NCBI RefSeq assembly: GCF_014356525.2
Contig: NC_052505.1
Location: 16,183,635-16,247,634 of the forward strand
Source: Nilaparvata lugens
Lineage: Eukaryota > Arthropoda > Insecta > Hemiptera > Delphacidae
Direction: 5' to 3'
DNA: 64,000 nt
Shown here: positions 60,901 through 64,000 of the stretch, piece by piece
Layout of the letters: every line of letters starts with the position of its first letter
How positions within the stretch are numbered: the stretch's first letter is position 1
The notes under the pieces: generated by a model
The model's input: the letters and a program-made list of their open reading frames with translations, nothing else
Told to the model about the DNA's origin: nothing
Database searches by the model: none
Made by a program: the position numbers and the translations under genes

Positions 60901-63900
60901 TCTATGCTCTCTTTTTCACTCTCTCTCTCGCACACAATTACCTCACAGCCTCTCTGGATTCTGTGAAATCTGGCAGCACTGTACTCCATAAGAGCAATGC
61001 TCCAATCTAAGGTTTGCACAGACATTAGTATCCTTTTTCATTTTATTTTAGACATGCTTAGTTTCAACCAATCGCTAAACTAGACGTGTATAAAATAGAA
61101 TGAAAAATGTATAGTAATACTTTGAGAATAATCTTTCAAGTGACCCTACCAAAATACTTGAATGATAATATTTTATTAATAGACTTATATATTTGCTGCA
61201 ACATGTTCCCTTCCATAAAAAATAGTTTAAGCGAGATCTTGGGAAACACTTTAGAATGATTGTTGGTTTCAACAAAAATAATGGTTTGCAACATTTTATA
61301 CGATTAAAAAGTCTAAAAGAAGTTCTCATATTTTTGCAGCCGAAGACCACTGTTTGTGTGCATTTGCAGGTCAGCTATTACACAAGAAGACTGTTCGCAT
61401 ATCAGTCGAAAATGTCCGGATCAGAATTACCAGCCACTAGGCTTTAGCGTGCTAGTTTATTTCCGATTTAAAATAAAATAATCAATACATTTACCAGTTA
61501 CAACATTAGCATCGTTTACTTATAAGCTGCGTTTATACGAAAGTTATTAACAAAATGTTAATAACTTTATCCTTATAGATTCTATTAGATTGAACGAAAC
61601 TTATCATACATTATGATGAACATAGCCTACGTGTTTGTCAAGTTCCGTTCAATCTAATAGAATCTATAAGGATTAAGTTATTAACATTTTGTTATTAACA
61701 GAATGTTAATAACTTTGGAGTAGACGCAGCTTCATACTCACTGACACAGCAAGTCGAAAATGTCCGGTAAAAAGATTACATTGAAGGCTGGCTTTAGCAT
61801 GCTGAATAATTTCTGATTTGAAATGCATTAATCAATAAAATTACAACACATGTTCAATCCCAACATTGGCATAATTATGTTACGGTACTTTTATACTCAT
61901 TGACCATGAAGGCATGAAGAAACGAGTTGAAGACGTATATCATAGTCAGCTATAGTTAGTTCCACGTTGTAATGGCAGTGGAGAAAGATAGGATAACAAA
62001 GTTGCCGATCTTCTGTCTTGTCAATGCCTTGAAAAGTAAAATGAATCCTAATGATCAAATTATTTGTGGGGAAAAATTTATTTTGGAACCGTAAATCGTT
62101 GCAATTCAGCTAAAAATTTTAATTCCAACATGAGTCGATCATAGAAATAAACTATGGAGGGTAACTGATACCGGTTTATTGATGTAATATTAACTGTTCA
62201 TTCTCATTCAAAATAATCAATTATATTTTATCCAGCAATAAATAATATTTTTCAATGATTTCACAAAGAATTTTCATAATCAAGATTGAATATTTTGTTA
62301 ATTATATTTATAAATTGTTAAAAAACACAGAGTAAAGCGAGAAAGAGATAGCGCTATCCGCTTTGTTGAATGATAAACAAGGATAGCAATACAATAAACT
62401 AATTAAACACTTCCATTATAACGTGGACCTCACTATAGTAGAGGGGATAGCAATGGTATTGCTATCTTTGTCTATCATTCAACAAAGCGGATAGCACTAT
62501 CTCTCTCGCTCTGCTCTGTTGCCAGATCGGCTTTTAACAATGTAGAATTAATAATTAACCAAATATTTCATCTTAATTATGATAATTCATTATGAAATTA
62601 TTGAAAACAAATTCCTTGCTTAATAAAATATAATTGATTCTTTTAAACGAGAATGAACAATTAATATTACATTAATAAACCTGTATCAGCTACCGTCAAG
62701 AAGGCATTGACAAGACAGTGAGGATCGGCAAAGATGTTTTCCTATCTTTCTCCACTGCCATTATAACGTGGACTTCACTATAGTAATTTTCCGATTGATT
62801 TTTTCTAAGCGGTAGGCCTACAATTGTTTAATGTGACTCAGTTTTGGGCCTGAGGAGCCTGTTGATCCTCCGAAGTACTTATTATAATTAATGAATACTC
62901 AAGAGACAAGGAAAAGGAGAATAGAATTGGAATTGTAAATGAAACAACCATTTGACATAATAACTGAATGTTCAAATTCTCACCTGCCCAATCCAGCTCT
63001 GATAGTATGAGTCATCGATACGTTGCGTTGCATTGAATGACTTGTTAGCCAAGTCGGAATGGTTCAGTTCTAAGTATAAAACTCCCAGATTGGTCCATGC
63101 AACCGAATTCCTATCCTCCGCAAGAATGGACTGTATGAATGAATGTTGAGCTAAGGGTTTCTCGTTTATATCTGTATGAAAATAGAAATATGTTTATGCA
63201 CCATAATATTAAAAAAGATAATATACACGAACTCAGTAAAGCAATAGATTTTCTATACAATACTAGTCGGCACGGACTCGGTGAGTATAAATTCTCACAC
63301 TTATAAACTTACTTACATGATGGGTACAAAATACAGGATATTGATAGATACGGTGCATCATGAGATTCAAATTTTTATCATGCTTATGACTTTTTGACAG
63401 AAATATCCTGTAATGATGTTTTGCCTTGACGTAATACCCATGATCATTTCCTATGAGTGAACAAACACTTATAGGTTATATTAGGTTGAAGTTCAAGAAC
63501 TAGAAATTTTCAATTTCTCTCCTGAATGAAGAGAAGAAAGTCCGAAATAAAATTGTTCAAAATTTCATGAAAATATTTTGATGTGATTATTAATTACATA
63601 ATATATTATAATTTCTGAAAATTATATTAAATCATAGAAAATCACAAGTGATCTTATGAAAAACAAGATTCAGACTTGAAATTTTTATTTTGTGATTAGT
63701 TTTTTTTCCAATTCAATAAACATTTCACCAATTCATTATCAACAGCATTCTATAATTTTCATTTTTGATAGAAAATCCATAAATCTATGAAACTATATAT
63801 TGCTATATCGAAGCCTACAGACATATTTTATTTATAGAAAAGTTTCGTTGAAACGTAGCGTTGAAAGAAATTGATTGTATTGATATTGACAAACCTGGAC

Positions 63901-64000
63901 AGCTAGCAATTATCCCAAGAAGGTTCCAGTGCTCCCAATTACTAGGATCATAGGTCACACTTTTCTTAATAGCAAAGAAGCTGTTTTGGACCAGCTGCCT
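35978..64000 (-). CDS. TTC37: Ski3 / TTC37 (SKI complex TPR scaffold), 3' part of gene
   Basis: Eight minus-strand exons, in phase across every junction, code for the last roughly 548 residues of a TPR protein; the 5' exons lie beyond 64000. Family landmarks include WTNLGVLYLELN in the second visible exon, SWIGQ joined to AMIAEKI across a splice, then DLFRHTTQL, ALALFK and KSVHSRPG, in the order known for TTC37/Ski3. Ski3 is the scaffold that holds the Ski2 helicase and Ski8 and threads RNA into the cytoplasmic exosome for 3'-5' decay. The reading frame stops after a TPR-like exon with a poly(A) signal close behind. This is roughly 270 residues earlier than the human protein by my recollection of that family, which may be normal for insects. 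Introns are long (up to 10.4 kb) and packed with transposons. Confidence 0.9.
36841..37663. mobile_element. hAT-like MITE in Ski3 intron
   Basis: Perfect 13-bp inverted ends CAGGGTGGCCACC. Subterminal blocks such as aattcatgagtaattcccgg recur inverted at the right end. CTACAT directly flanks both sides and may be (part of) the target duplication; hAT elements normally make 8 bp. The flank downstream is locally duplicated (gacgaaaaactacatactct twice up to 37725). No transposase. Confidence 0.7.
37740..38734. other. Ski3 intron, no feature recognised
   Basis: Contains an inverted pair around 37743-37885 (tttaacgctaaaccacgg against tgtaaacgaggtttagcgtt) that may be another small TIR element, otherwise AT-rich. 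Confidence 0.35.
38735..38870. mobile_element. MITE, GTGCCGGTTGCACAA family, right end truncated
   Basis: Left end GTCCCGGTTGCACAAAAGCC, then the family interior (agaatcaatcagagaagg and ggcttctctggttggttctc as inverted arms). The right end stops at attcaaccggca, without the outer part of the inverted repeat. Confidence 0.65.
38884..40166. mobile_element. Foldback element built of GC-rich short motifs
   Basis: The outer arms are inverted: gtgaagtgacgaag and gtagctgagagtgttgg at left answer caacactctcagat and cttcgccggttcac at right. Between them lie two clusters (about 39085-39345 and 39767-40045) of a degenerate motif close to AGGAGCTTGGTTGTCG, present in both orientations and often followed by AGCGTGC. 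The interior frames on both strands (for example 39749-40096 minus) come from these repeats. No transposase. Superfamily unassigned. Confidence 0.6.
40168..40436. mobile_element. MITE with TAAGGGTGTGATCACATTGAA ends
   Basis: Inverted ends AAGGGTGTGATCACATTGAA (left) and cattcaatgtgatcgcaccc (right), with longer imperfect pairing (tgtgtaagtgca against tgcactttcaca). The ends are TAA and TTA. No coding capacity. It lies directly next to a tandem array made of its right end. Confidence 0.75.
40437..41985 (+). repeat. Minisatellite array of ~25 units of 61-66 bp
   Basis: Each unit is aattgtttgagcttcacata, a short AT spacer (attcattttag or attattcattttag), then atatacgcattcaatgtgat and cacaccctta. 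The second half equals the right terminal sequence of the adjacent MITE, so the array is derived from that end plus flank. Units come in types (ggaatt or aagaatt; 62- or 65-bp spacers) whose order at about 40745-41245 recurs at about 41250-41755, giving a higher-order period close to 507 bp. The last two units are diverged. Non-coding. Confidence 0.9.
42210..42547. mobile_element. MITE, GGGCCGGTTTCTGAGCTCGG family
   Basis: Arms of about 90 bp: ggccggtttctgagctcggg at left and its near complement ending ggagctccaaaaccggccc at right, with agtcagaaaattggctttcc inside both arms. Flanked by TAA (42207) and TGA (42548), a Harbinger-type target with one change. It ends 28 bases from the Ski3 exon at 42576. 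Confidence 0.8.
42576..42782 (-). CDS. TTC37: Ski3 coding exon (source of captured fragment)
   Basis: Acceptor ACATTTAAG at 42783 and donor GTAAC at 42575. Codes for 69 residues including KSVHSRPGLASLRFKLA. Both junctions are phase 0. The last 78 bases, with 35 bases of intron, recur in a composite MITE at 49997-50109. Confidence 0.85.
43079..44213. mobile_element. Rearranged mariner-like element
   Basis: Long inverted ends (gtgattataaaaggacttta at both sides, pairing for more than 70 bp) flanked by TA. The interior holds only the 3' part of a transposase gene. It appears twice on the minus strand as a tandem duplication of about 256 bp (about 43240-43495 and 43500-43755), and once on the plus strand (43754 onward, FFLWGFITDKAHVPPLPDNL). 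The minus copies include the coding pattern for WPPRSPDLTPMD, typical of mariner-type DD(D/E) transposases. Not functional. Confidence 0.75.
43974..44112. mobile_element. Nested MITE, AAGGTGCGTACAG family
   Basis: Lies inside the mariner-like element. Left end aaggtgcgtacagatatacg, interior aattcacttttaatcagctg with its inverted partner. Same family as 51802-51968; the right terminal bases are lost. Confidence 0.65.
44214..45056. other. Ski3 intron, no feature recognised
   Basis: AT-rich, with a CA-repeat patch near 44605-44625. The plus-strand frame at 44558-44749 has no domain. Confidence 0.45.
45057..45230 (-). CDS. TTC37: Ski3 coding exon
   Basis: Donor GTAAGT at 45056. The acceptor GAATGCTGCAG ending at 45231 keeps phase 0 with both neighbours; a second AG at 45244 would break the frame. 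Codes for 58 residues starting ENSNIQCANGMFAEFAFHML, a TPR-like repeat. Confidence 0.8.
45296..45377. mobile_element. MITE fragment, CTATAGTGAGGTCCACG family
   Basis: actatagtgatgtctacgtt followed by tgctatctttgtctatcatt and caacaaagccgata. This is one end of the family fused to an internal block; the rest is deleted. Confidence 0.55.
45690..46335. repeat. Compound repeat with direct and inverted blocks
   Basis: A block tgaaaagtgaccattcctgc followed by acagaacgcaaagaatcact occurs at 45690-45800 and again at 46220-46330. Between them lie aacataattaccc-type sequence and aatggtaactgtaggaaaaa, the inverse of the opening cctacagttacc. Related to 46930-47215. Possibly an unnamed TIR element with internal duplication. 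Confidence 0.5.
46336..46929. other. Ski3 intron, no feature recognised
   Basis: AT-rich. A minus-strand open stretch at 46770-47018 has no domain. Confidence 0.4.
46930..47215. repeat. Second copy of the compound repeat
   Basis: Shares ataattacccacttttcat, aatggtaactgtaggaaaaa, cctctgctgcactcaagaa and cggtgcagcaaactgtcact with 45960-46210, in the same orientation. It stops about 60 bases from the Ski3 exon boundary at 47278. Confidence 0.6.
47278..47444 (-). CDS. TTC37: Ski3 coding exon
   Basis: Acceptor TTTGTCGTTCGAAG at 47445 and donor GTAAGA at 47277. Takes one base from the previous exon to complete the first codon and ends in phase 0. Codes for DQLDECIRQYERI and a TPR-like segment ending LKNLKQWF. 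Confidence 0.8.
47798..47916 (-). repeat. LINE-type 3' tail
   Basis: Nearly identical to 1086-1205, including gattcatacaataagtacat and acacatagtccgaaataggt. Confidence 0.6.
48196..48395. repeat. Retroposon fragment shared with 51112-51310
   Basis: Both contain gtaacccgtgctctgca, aacttgacctactga, aaaataggcctataaccat and aatttcaagttaatcag in order. They lie in direct orientation in two Ski3 introns. Confidence 0.6.
48740..48942 (+). repeat. LINE tail followed by (AAAT)n
   Basis: ccgttttgggcttataagcc and tgtacgttgtgtaattatga lead into about 120 bp of AAAT units with two AAGT variants. Related tails are at 51395-51545 (minus) and 62835-62895 (plus). Confidence 0.7.
49194..49523 (-). CDS. TTC37: Ski3 coding exon, largest visible
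   Basis: Acceptor TTGTGTTTTCAG at 49524 and donor GTGAGT at 49193. Codes for about 110 residues with GHNMLGCLQERLGWLNSAIK, a charged stretch rich in Glu and Lys, and a second TPR ending NLALALFK. Starts after one borrowed base and ends with one base carried to the next exon. Confidence 0.88.
49643..49794. mobile_element. MITE, GTGCCGGTTGCACAA family, complete copy
   Basis: 152-bp near-perfect hairpin bounded by GTGCCGGTTGCACAACAGCC and its complement. TAA lies on both sides (49640 and 49795). This is the best-preserved copy in the window and defines the family's TAA target. Confidence 0.85.
49798..50379. mobile_element. Composite MITE carrying a Ski3 exon fragment
   Basis: Starts gggtctgtttccgagctcgg, ends ccgagctcggaaaccggccc, and is flanked by TAA on both sides (49795 and 50380). 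The left arm matches 42210-42384 of the MITE next to the Ski3 exon. Then comes a 113-bp block matching 42541-42653 without gaps and with about nine differences by eye. It covers the MITE end, 28 bp of intron, the splice donor and 78 bp of exon. The right half consists of degenerate repeats of a gactcctgagttta-like sequence. This is exon capture by a TAA-target MITE. Confidence 0.8.
50032..50109 (-). pseudogene. Captured 3' part of a Ski3 exon
   Basis: Copy of the last 78 bases of the exon at 42576-42782, with its splice donor (GTAAC at 50031). It lies in the same orientation as the gene but in another intron. It lacks the exon's own acceptor and is not expected to be spliced in unless a cryptic acceptor is used. 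Confidence 0.75.
50430..50649. mobile_element. MITE, CTATAGTGAGGTCCACG family
   Basis: Complete short copy: ctatagtgaggtccatgtta at left, ataacgtggacctcactata at right, interior with ggatagcaaaacc. TA-type target. Confidence 0.75.
50650..51111. other. Ski3 intron, no feature recognised
   Basis: AT-rich. The minus-strand frame at 50677-50865 has no domain. Confidence 0.45.
51112..52203 (+). repeat. Nested retroposon cluster, RTE-like
   Basis: 51112-51310 matches 48196-48395. From 51315 a new retroposon begins (tatcgggggaccgagctttg). It is interrupted by a minus-strand LINE tail (51395-51545) and by the MITE at 51802-51968, and ends at 52080-52203 with tttcgtgaaaatcgttagag, ttttcgagatccgttgaac and a tail ending aaattgctcgctaaataag. 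These ends are typical of RTE-type retroposons in Hemiptera (family knowledge). Confidence 0.55.
51802..51968. mobile_element. MITE, AAGGTGCGTACAG family
   Basis: Hairpin bounded by AAGGTGCGTACAG and its complement. The interior pairs ttcacttttaatcagctgat with its inverse and contains catgagcaattc. Second copy at 43974-44112. Confidence 0.8.
52311..52533 (-). CDS. TTC37: Ski3 coding exon
   Basis: Acceptor TTAATTTGCAG at 52534 and donor GTATTC at 52310. Codes for AMIAEKIKHADTLDLFRHTT through FAEAVASEGMTWYT. The first part is a strong Ski3-family landmark directly following SWIGQ of the upstream exon. Starts in phase 0 and ends with one base of the next codon. Confidence 0.9.
53100..53296 (+). 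repeat. Left LTR of gypsy element
   Basis: 197 bp, AGTTAC to ATAACT. Contains agtcagtctactg, which resembles an insect initiator, and AATAAA at 53247. Identical by eye to 59661-59857. Confidence 0.92.
53296..53308 (+). other. tRNA primer-binding site
   Basis: TGGCGCCCGAACT overlaps the last T of the LTR, as in errantiviruses. The sequence fits a tRNA-Lys-type 3' end (family knowledge). Confidence 0.75.
53405..53410 (+). promoter_or_regulatory. Candidate splice donor for env mRNA
   Basis: GTGAGT directly after aaatcca in the leader, a near-consensus donor located before the gag ATG. Together with the acceptor at 58004 it would remove gag-pol to make an env message. Confidence 0.5.
53606..54808 (+). 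CDS. gag: Gag-like protein of gypsy element
   Basis: 400 residues from the first ATG; the frame stays open upstream to 53405 but without an ATG. The first half is helical and charged, as in a capsid domain (LLDYIPKFDGTSNKIPKFIK, then DFLQRLSEKRTRV). The second half, from about residue 210, is dominated by Gln, Asn and Phe (repeats such as NRFQQP and NFQQS), a low-complexity tail with no CCHC zinc knuckle; lack of a knuckle is common in errantiviruses. It ends ETPP at a stop that directly follows a run of seven C, where a -1 shift would enter protease. Expected role: particle assembly and RNA packaging. Confidence 0.85.
   Translation: MSTKSIPKYLLDYIPKFDGTSNKIPKFIKSLQDIFNLYCNDKIEQSQREENHWLLFTAALHSLEGAADDVVQNCECSNLAELIELLMKSFSDKRTVPDLIAKIAVMKSFQYEHPLDFLQRLSEKRTRVVTRYKLDGVTGDLLKNLLEQLDTTLVRTLIHGVHPTLGAHLQVYKLKNLDDARDTLRSDCSIVLKQLKCAEPVSDKSAVSEKQINSQFQPRNFFQPQPVFNQFRQFSPRNFRQQHFNQNRFQQPFTTQNRFQQPHQIHFQQPQHSNFQQSVVPSTSTFQQSQFQNFQPKSFNNNSRNFSNGARNIQQSHNWDSQNTVSMRTASTNRNANNSARNNPFQDLHYLDESNDDINQVNASTRIQLLQSQLNNLTSAVNEMADHFLGCGPNPAETPP
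54798..54806 (+). promoter_or_regulatory. Candidate -1 ribosomal frameshift site
   Basis: A run of seven C followed by A and then the gag stop (CCCCCCCATAG). In the gag frame the codons are ACC CCC CCA, so C-CCC-CCA allows a -1 slip that reads CCC ATA GAG into protease. Stop codon immediately after the slip site. Confidence 0.65.
54800..55272 (+). CDS. pro: Retroviral-type aspartic protease
   Basis: The frame is entered by the -1 shift and carries WLVDTGSMMNYVHP (Asp at 54880), the DTG catalytic motif of pepsin-type retroelement proteases, which act as dimers to cut Gag and Pol. A flap-like glycine-rich stretch (PAGTSGGHEY) and the ILLGNE motif near the end of the domain are also visible. 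The frame stops at 55270-55272, just before the expected protease-RT linker, which continues in another frame. Confidence 0.85.
55265..58060 (+). pseudogene. pol: Pol remnant: RNase H and integrase, RT core deleted
   Basis: Open from just after a stop at 55262; the first ATG is at 55364. About 65 linker residues pass directly into NNLKIQLDKTEFF, the end of the RT palm, so the region with the catalytic YxDD box is missing. Numbered from 55364: RNase H at about 150-270 with D157, E198, D223 and D266; an Asn/Asp/Glu-rich linker at about 275-435 with an internal repeat (LGFEDGFRGF and GLEDGFHGF); integrase zinc finger H547, H553, C583, C586; and catalytic D616, D669, E705 with the canonical 35-residue spacing. 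The C-terminal tail is basic. Integrase and RNase H look intact, but without RT and with a frame break from protease the polyprotein cannot be complete. Confidence 0.88.
57991..58004 (+). promoter_or_regulatory. Candidate splice acceptor for env mRNA
   Basis: TTTATTTGTTACAG ends six bases before the env ATG and overlaps the end of pol. Partner donor at 53405. Confidence 0.55.
58011..59585 (+). CDS. env: Errantivirus envelope glycoprotein (F-like)
   Basis: 524 residues from the ATG at 58011; an upstream TTG at 57996 is in frame but lies before the acceptor. Overlaps the pol end by 50 bases in another frame. A signal peptide (MVLPLILLLLAPATS) is followed by the cleavage site RQKR (101-104) and the fusion peptide GLFNGLGSAISWITG, which is diagnostic for gypsy Env and related baculovirus-type F proteins. 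Then come coiled-coil-like heptads at about 125-210, conserved cysteines, a membrane anchor at about 467-486 and a Cys-containing cytoplasmic tail of nearly 40 residues. Expected role: membrane fusion during infectious transfer between cells. The frame is intact although the RT of the same element is gone. Confidence 0.9.
   Translation: MVLPLILLLLAPATSYKMVDLSRTSGIAPIKIQNSHIINETFTYVHNINTSYLRLELSNIETFVDFLAKRNNIDKSRLSMMKLNLKYTKNKLNEIQSVNYRQKRGLFNGLGSAISWITGNMDADDKERYDKILQTVQSNEYHLSNNVDKQFAVNQKLINEFNNEMKIIRANNLKISNYFNSLFNESNRMEMNQQSSLLFDSLLLLNNKISDIVTSLEFCKLKILHSSIISHDDLFLLQKNSNVSFISNKISVLWKLSKVHCGIFKDHISYFVDVPLLSTVYETFFLLSYPVIVGNEILTTIAHPSFVLRNDKLFSGNCELIYDDYYCSEVSELNDKCIEQLLNDRNLDGCSKVVLKDGDSFIKYVEIVDSFILFNFSTCMVLNTDVNKNITLFLNKKTQLLKINSSETLIGYYKPNIFWENEIVLPTEFVEKKRLSNLNFDQVHIANINFQKLDVLDELPLTDNRNLCIILLLIFTVILLIVIIFLKRLFIWHKLCNLMCCKSEVENDTVQREPEQICPRLPCT
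59647..59660 (+). other. Polypurine tract of gypsy element
   Basis: aggggggagg immediately before the right LTR, the plus-strand primer. Confidence 0.8.
59661..59857 (+). repeat. Right LTR of gypsy element
   Basis: 197 bp, identical by eye to 53100-53296. The flanks are cttt at left and ttt at right, so a short T-rich target duplication is possible but ambiguous. Confidence 0.92.
60402..61524. other. Ski3 intron, no feature recognised
   Basis: AT-rich with a CT-rich patch near 60905-60955. Small frames at 61075-61447 have no domain. Confidence 0.45.
61525..61732. mobile_element. Hairpin MITE, AAGCTGCGTT family
   Basis: Ends AAGCTGCGTTTATACGAAAG and ttggagtagacgcagctt. Inner arms ttaacaaaatgttaataact and cttatagattctattagatt pair with their complements. 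About 208 bp, non-coding. Confidence 0.75.
61950..62437. mobile_element. MITE, CTATAGTGAGGTCCACG family, long copy
   Basis: Left end ctatagttagttccacgttg, right end ataacgtggacctcactata. The interior contains gatagcgctatccgctttgt and acaaggatagcaata, like 32364-32790. Confidence 0.7.
62438..62783. mobile_element. Second MITE of the same family, inverted and abutting
   Basis: Reads as the reverse complement of the preceding copy: tgctatctttgtctatcatt and caacaaagcggatagcacta first, ending ctccactgccattataacgt and ggacttcactata. Its left end is truncated at the junction, so the two copies meet head-to-head. Confidence 0.65.
62835..62895 (+). repeat. LINE tail fragment
   Basis: agttttgggcctgaggagcc and cctccgaagtacttattata resemble the tails at 48740 and 51395. 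Confidence 0.4.
62984..63171 (-). CDS. TTC37: Ski3 coding exon (TPR with WTNLGVLYLELN)
   Basis: Acceptor TTTTCATACAG at 63172 and donor GTGAGA at 62983. Codes for a full TPR unit, INEKPLAQHSFIQSILAEDR then NSVAWTNLGVLYLELN, and ends SWIGQ in phase 0. This is the strongest family identifier in the window. It starts with the last two bases of a codon shared with the upstream exon. Confidence 0.92.
63172..63894. other. Ski3 intron, no feature recognised
   Basis: AT-rich, 723 bp, no clear repeat. Confidence 0.45.
63895..64000 (-). CDS. TTC37: Ski3 coding exon, cut by window edge
   Basis: Donor GTTTGT at 63894. Codes for at least 35 residues including NSFFAIKKSVTYDPSNWEHW and NLLGIIASC, a TPR typical of Ski3, and carries one base to the next exon. 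The acceptor lies beyond the edge. Confidence 0.9.

Overview
The window looks like nuclear DNA of an insect, most likely a hemipteran of the planthopper type. The DNA is AT-rich and spliced, one gene has introns of many kilobases, and the mobile elements are insect families: errantivirus (gypsy) with env, PIF/Harbinger, mariner, hAT, RTE-like retroposons and LINE tails. The order-level assignment is inference; no species marker is visible.

Layout. Positions 1-30 kb hold no gene I can recognise. They contain microsatellites, retroposon tails, a few foldback elements and scattered GC-richer islands, one of which (2355-2540) could be a first exon or promoter on the minus strand. Within this stretch lies an LTR element (19347-22726) with two identical 461-bp LTRs and a single intact envelope-like gene but no gag or pol. 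At 30454-31827 is an uninterrupted plus-strand gene for mitochondrial elongation factor Tu, possibly the divergent second arthropod type. From 35978 to beyond 64000 the minus strand carries eight exons of the TPR protein Ski3 (TTC37/SKIC3), the scaffold of the SKI complex that feeds RNA to the cytoplasmic exosome. The last exon is at 35978-36229, and the 5' part of the gene lies beyond the right edge. The two host genes are convergent.

The Ski3 introns are full of transposons. They include several TIR/MITE families, many with TAA-type target sites; a composite MITE that carries 78 bp of a Ski3 exon copied into another intron; a 25-unit tandem array that appears to have grown from one end of a MITE; and a 1.3-kb foldback built of a short GC-rich motif in both orientations. 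In the 10-kb intron between 52533 and 62984 a 6.76-kb gypsy/errantivirus element (53100-59857) sits inside an older TIR element. Its 197-bp LTRs are identical, and gag, protease, RNase H, integrase and env are recognisable. The catalytic part of reverse transcriptase is missing and the frame is broken between protease and pol.

The main points for follow-up are the two young-looking but defective LTR elements (one env-only, one lacking reverse transcriptase), the exon-carrying MITE, and the satellite derived from a MITE end. No rRNA, tRNA, CRISPR or bacterial operon structure was seen.
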